Source: Prinia subflava (Eukaryota > Chordata > Aves > Passeriformes > Cisticolidae). Taken from it: a stretch of 64,000 nucleotides of DNA. Under the pieces are notes generated by a model. It did not search any database. It worked only from the letters and a program-made list of their open reading frames with translations, and was not told the origin of the DNA. The translations under genes and the position numbers were made by a program. Location: positions 1,426,001 to 1,490,000 of the forward strand of contig NC_086259.1 of NCBI RefSeq assembly GCF_021018805.1. Reading direction: 5' to 3'. Shown here one piece after another: positions 62,287-64,000 of the stretch (positions within the stretch are counted from its first letter, which is position 1; each line of letters begins with the position of its first letter).

Positions 62287-64000
62287 TGCACTGACAGACT
62301 CTCAGTACACCCAGTGCATCCAGATATCATACAGAGTTCTAAGTATGGTCTGGGTCTCAGAAAAGGTTAACAGGCAGCTGTTCTTCCCAAAGGATCCTCA
62401 GAGCAGCTCTCAGGTAGCTGTTCCACTTTCTGACTGCTGCAATTCCACACACACACAGAACTTACAAGAAACAATCTATCCTGCACAGCAGAGAAAGGAT
62501 CTCACTCAAAATAAAACATCATTCAGTGTCTGTTGGCTGAGGTGACAAGTTTTAAGCCAGCAGCACAGCTTCAGCCCACAGGTCTGACCTTCTCCTTTTC
62601 TCCCTGCCAAGACCAGACTTTCCCAGTGCTCCGAGGCTGCTGTGGTGTCGTGCAACACGTGCCCCACCCTTTACTAACAATCAGAAAGGCATCAGCAACT
62701 CCTAGGAGGGACAATTTACTCCTCCAGGGGGCCTGTGCTAACACTGATGGTATTTAACACGTGTCAGGGCAAGTATGGCTTGGGCTGTGTCCACAGGGCG
62801 GACCGCAGATCCCTCCTCAGCCACCACGGGGTTTGTGCAGAGGGCTGAGCCCCAAGCACAGCACTGACAGCAGGGACCACTTCCAGCACCACGGCAGGGT
62901 TGGTGTGCAACTGCAGCTGGGACCCAGGGACAGCCCCGGGGCAACAGTTCCAAGAAGCCTCGGCCACCCAAAGGTCAACAGAAGCCCTCAACGCCTCACT
63001 GAGCTGAATTTTCCTTATCTGCAGCAGCCACAGGATCACAGATTCATACAGTGTTAAGGGGTTGGAATGGACCTTAAAAGATCATCCAGTGTCACCCTCT
63101 GCCATGGCAGGGACACCTTCCACTGTCCCAGGCTGCTCCCAGCCCCAGTGCCCAACCTGGCCTTGGGCACTGCCAGGGATCCAGGGGCAGCCACAGCTGC
63201 TCTGGGCACCCTGTGCCAGGGCCTGCCCGCCCTCAGAGGAAAGAGTTTCTTCCATACATCCAACCTAAACTACTTCTCTTTCAATTTGTCCCCTTTTCCC
63301 CTTGTCCTGTCACTGCAGTTCCTGAGGAATTGTCCCTCTCTGGTTTCCCTGCAGCCCCTCAGACCCTGAAGGAGCTCTGGGGTCTCCACACAAGCTTCCC
63401 CTCTCAGGCTGAGCAGCCCCAGCTCTCCCAGCCTGGCTCCACAGGGGAGGTGCTCCAGCCCCCTCAGCACCTCCGTGGCCTCCTCTGGACTCGCTCCAAC
63501 AGCTCCATGTCCTTCTTATGTTGGGGGCACCAGAGTTATTCAAAGAACTCCAGTCAAACAACATTAACTGACCGGATCCACCCCTCACCTTGAGTGACAT
63601 CCTGCCCTTCTTTGAAACAGGCATAAGCACATTTAGAAAGAACTGCCACACTCAGGGCTCACCTTCCTGGGAATTGCTTTAATTCACACCCCACTGGACA
63701 CCCAGTCCTTGCCAAAAGCACATTTTATATGCCATGCTTCTATTATATGCATGTCTTAATCACAGTAGAAGCTCTTTTGCTTTGTGGAGCTTTAATTTTT
63801 GCTGTGTAATGTTTGGATCACACCTTTTGGAGCAGTTTTGCTGGCTGATAAAAAGCCATTACACGTCTTGCTAAAAGAACAGCCACTGTAACTGCAGAAA
63901 TAATTTCTGCCACTTACCAGTATATTGTGACCTCGAACATTCCTCCACTTGGTCAAAGGTTCCTTCAAAACCTGGTTAAAAAGAATAACTCCATGTTCAA
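62287..64000 (+). repeat. Tandem segmental duplication, unit D (partial)
   Basis: The first 1714 bp of a fourth unit, collinear with 1-1715. It contains the CR1 and TK2 exon 4. The array continues past the right edge. Confidence 0.97.
63032..63532 (-). mobile_element. CR1 LINE 3' fragment, unit D
   Basis: Homologue of 745-1245 in TK2 intron 4. Confidence 0.8.

Larger units (their letters stand above)
55620..63971 (-). pseudogene. TK2: Thymidine kinase 2, exons 4-10 (5' end beyond the window), with exon 8 stop
   Basis: Exons (minus): 63918-63971 (exon 4), 61881-61970, 60466-60539, 57814-57902, 57430-57509, 56115-56195 and 55620-55718. Exons 1-3 would lie to the right of the window. Exon 8 has the same TAG (57466-57468). 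This copy is the most altered. Exon 6 reads ENLYQ where the others read ENLYR. Exon 9 has Cys for Arg after LIK. A 4-bp deletion at the exon 9 donor changes gtgagt to gtatta. On the other hand exon 9 starts with Glu (EYLEA), as in mammals, where the other two have Asp. That may be the ancestral state. Confidence 0.85.

Noticed and set aside
1..64000. Assembly artefact as the cause of the repeated units
   Set aside because: Not excluded, but units differ by many scattered substitutions, indels, repeat numbers and a clean insertion with target duplication. A simple repeated join of the same reads would not give this.
1..64000. Bacterial, phage or complete retroviral coding content
   Set aside because: No operon structure, no ribosome binding site pattern, and no gag, pol or env-like reading frames. 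The mobile-element content is limited to LINE 3' ends and LTR-like fragments.

Overview
The window is vertebrate, almost certainly avian, nuclear DNA. It has intron-containing genes with GT/AG splice sites, CR1-type LINE 3' ends, LTR fragments, a CpG island, and the conserved amniote gene order TK2 (minus) head-to-head with CKLF (plus), followed by CMTM3.

The whole window is part of a head-to-tail tandem array of a unit of about 20.5 kb. Using the base after the motif ctatttttg as an arbitrary phase, unit A is 1-21218, unit B 21219-41796, unit C 41797-62286 and unit D 62287-64000 (partial). The array runs off both ends. The units are nearly identical apart from scattered substitutions, small indels, minisatellite length changes and one LTR-like insertion found only in unit A (9243-10021).

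Layout of one unit, in unit A coordinates: a minus-strand CR1 (745-1245); TK2 exons 4 to 1 on the minus strand (1631-4831); a 127-bp GC-rich bidirectional promoter; CKLF in four exons on the plus strand (4959-8317) with a 23-bp minisatellite in intron 2; an LTR-like block (10024-10516); four tandem hairpins (10547-10662); a CMTM3 first-exon remnant (10773-10880) running straight into a CR1 3' end; about 2.3 kb of unassigned DNA; another CR1; then the 3' end of the next TK2 (exons 10 to 5). Each TK2 therefore straddles my arbitrary unit boundary. Two TK2 copies are complete in the window (14546-26088 and 35123-46667); one lacks its 3' half (1631-4831) and one lacks its first three exons (55620-63971).

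CKLF is open and correctly spliced in all three copies (176 codons). TK2 has ten exons with consistent phases (258 codons plus stop). However, all three visible copies of exon 8 carry the same in-frame TAG at codon 187, upstream of the conserved REEE segment. The amplified TK2 therefore looks like a shared, pre-amplification pseudogene carried along with an intact CKLF. This contrast, the splice-donor-derived minisatellite, the hairpin array and the mosaic distribution of variants between units are the points most worth following up.
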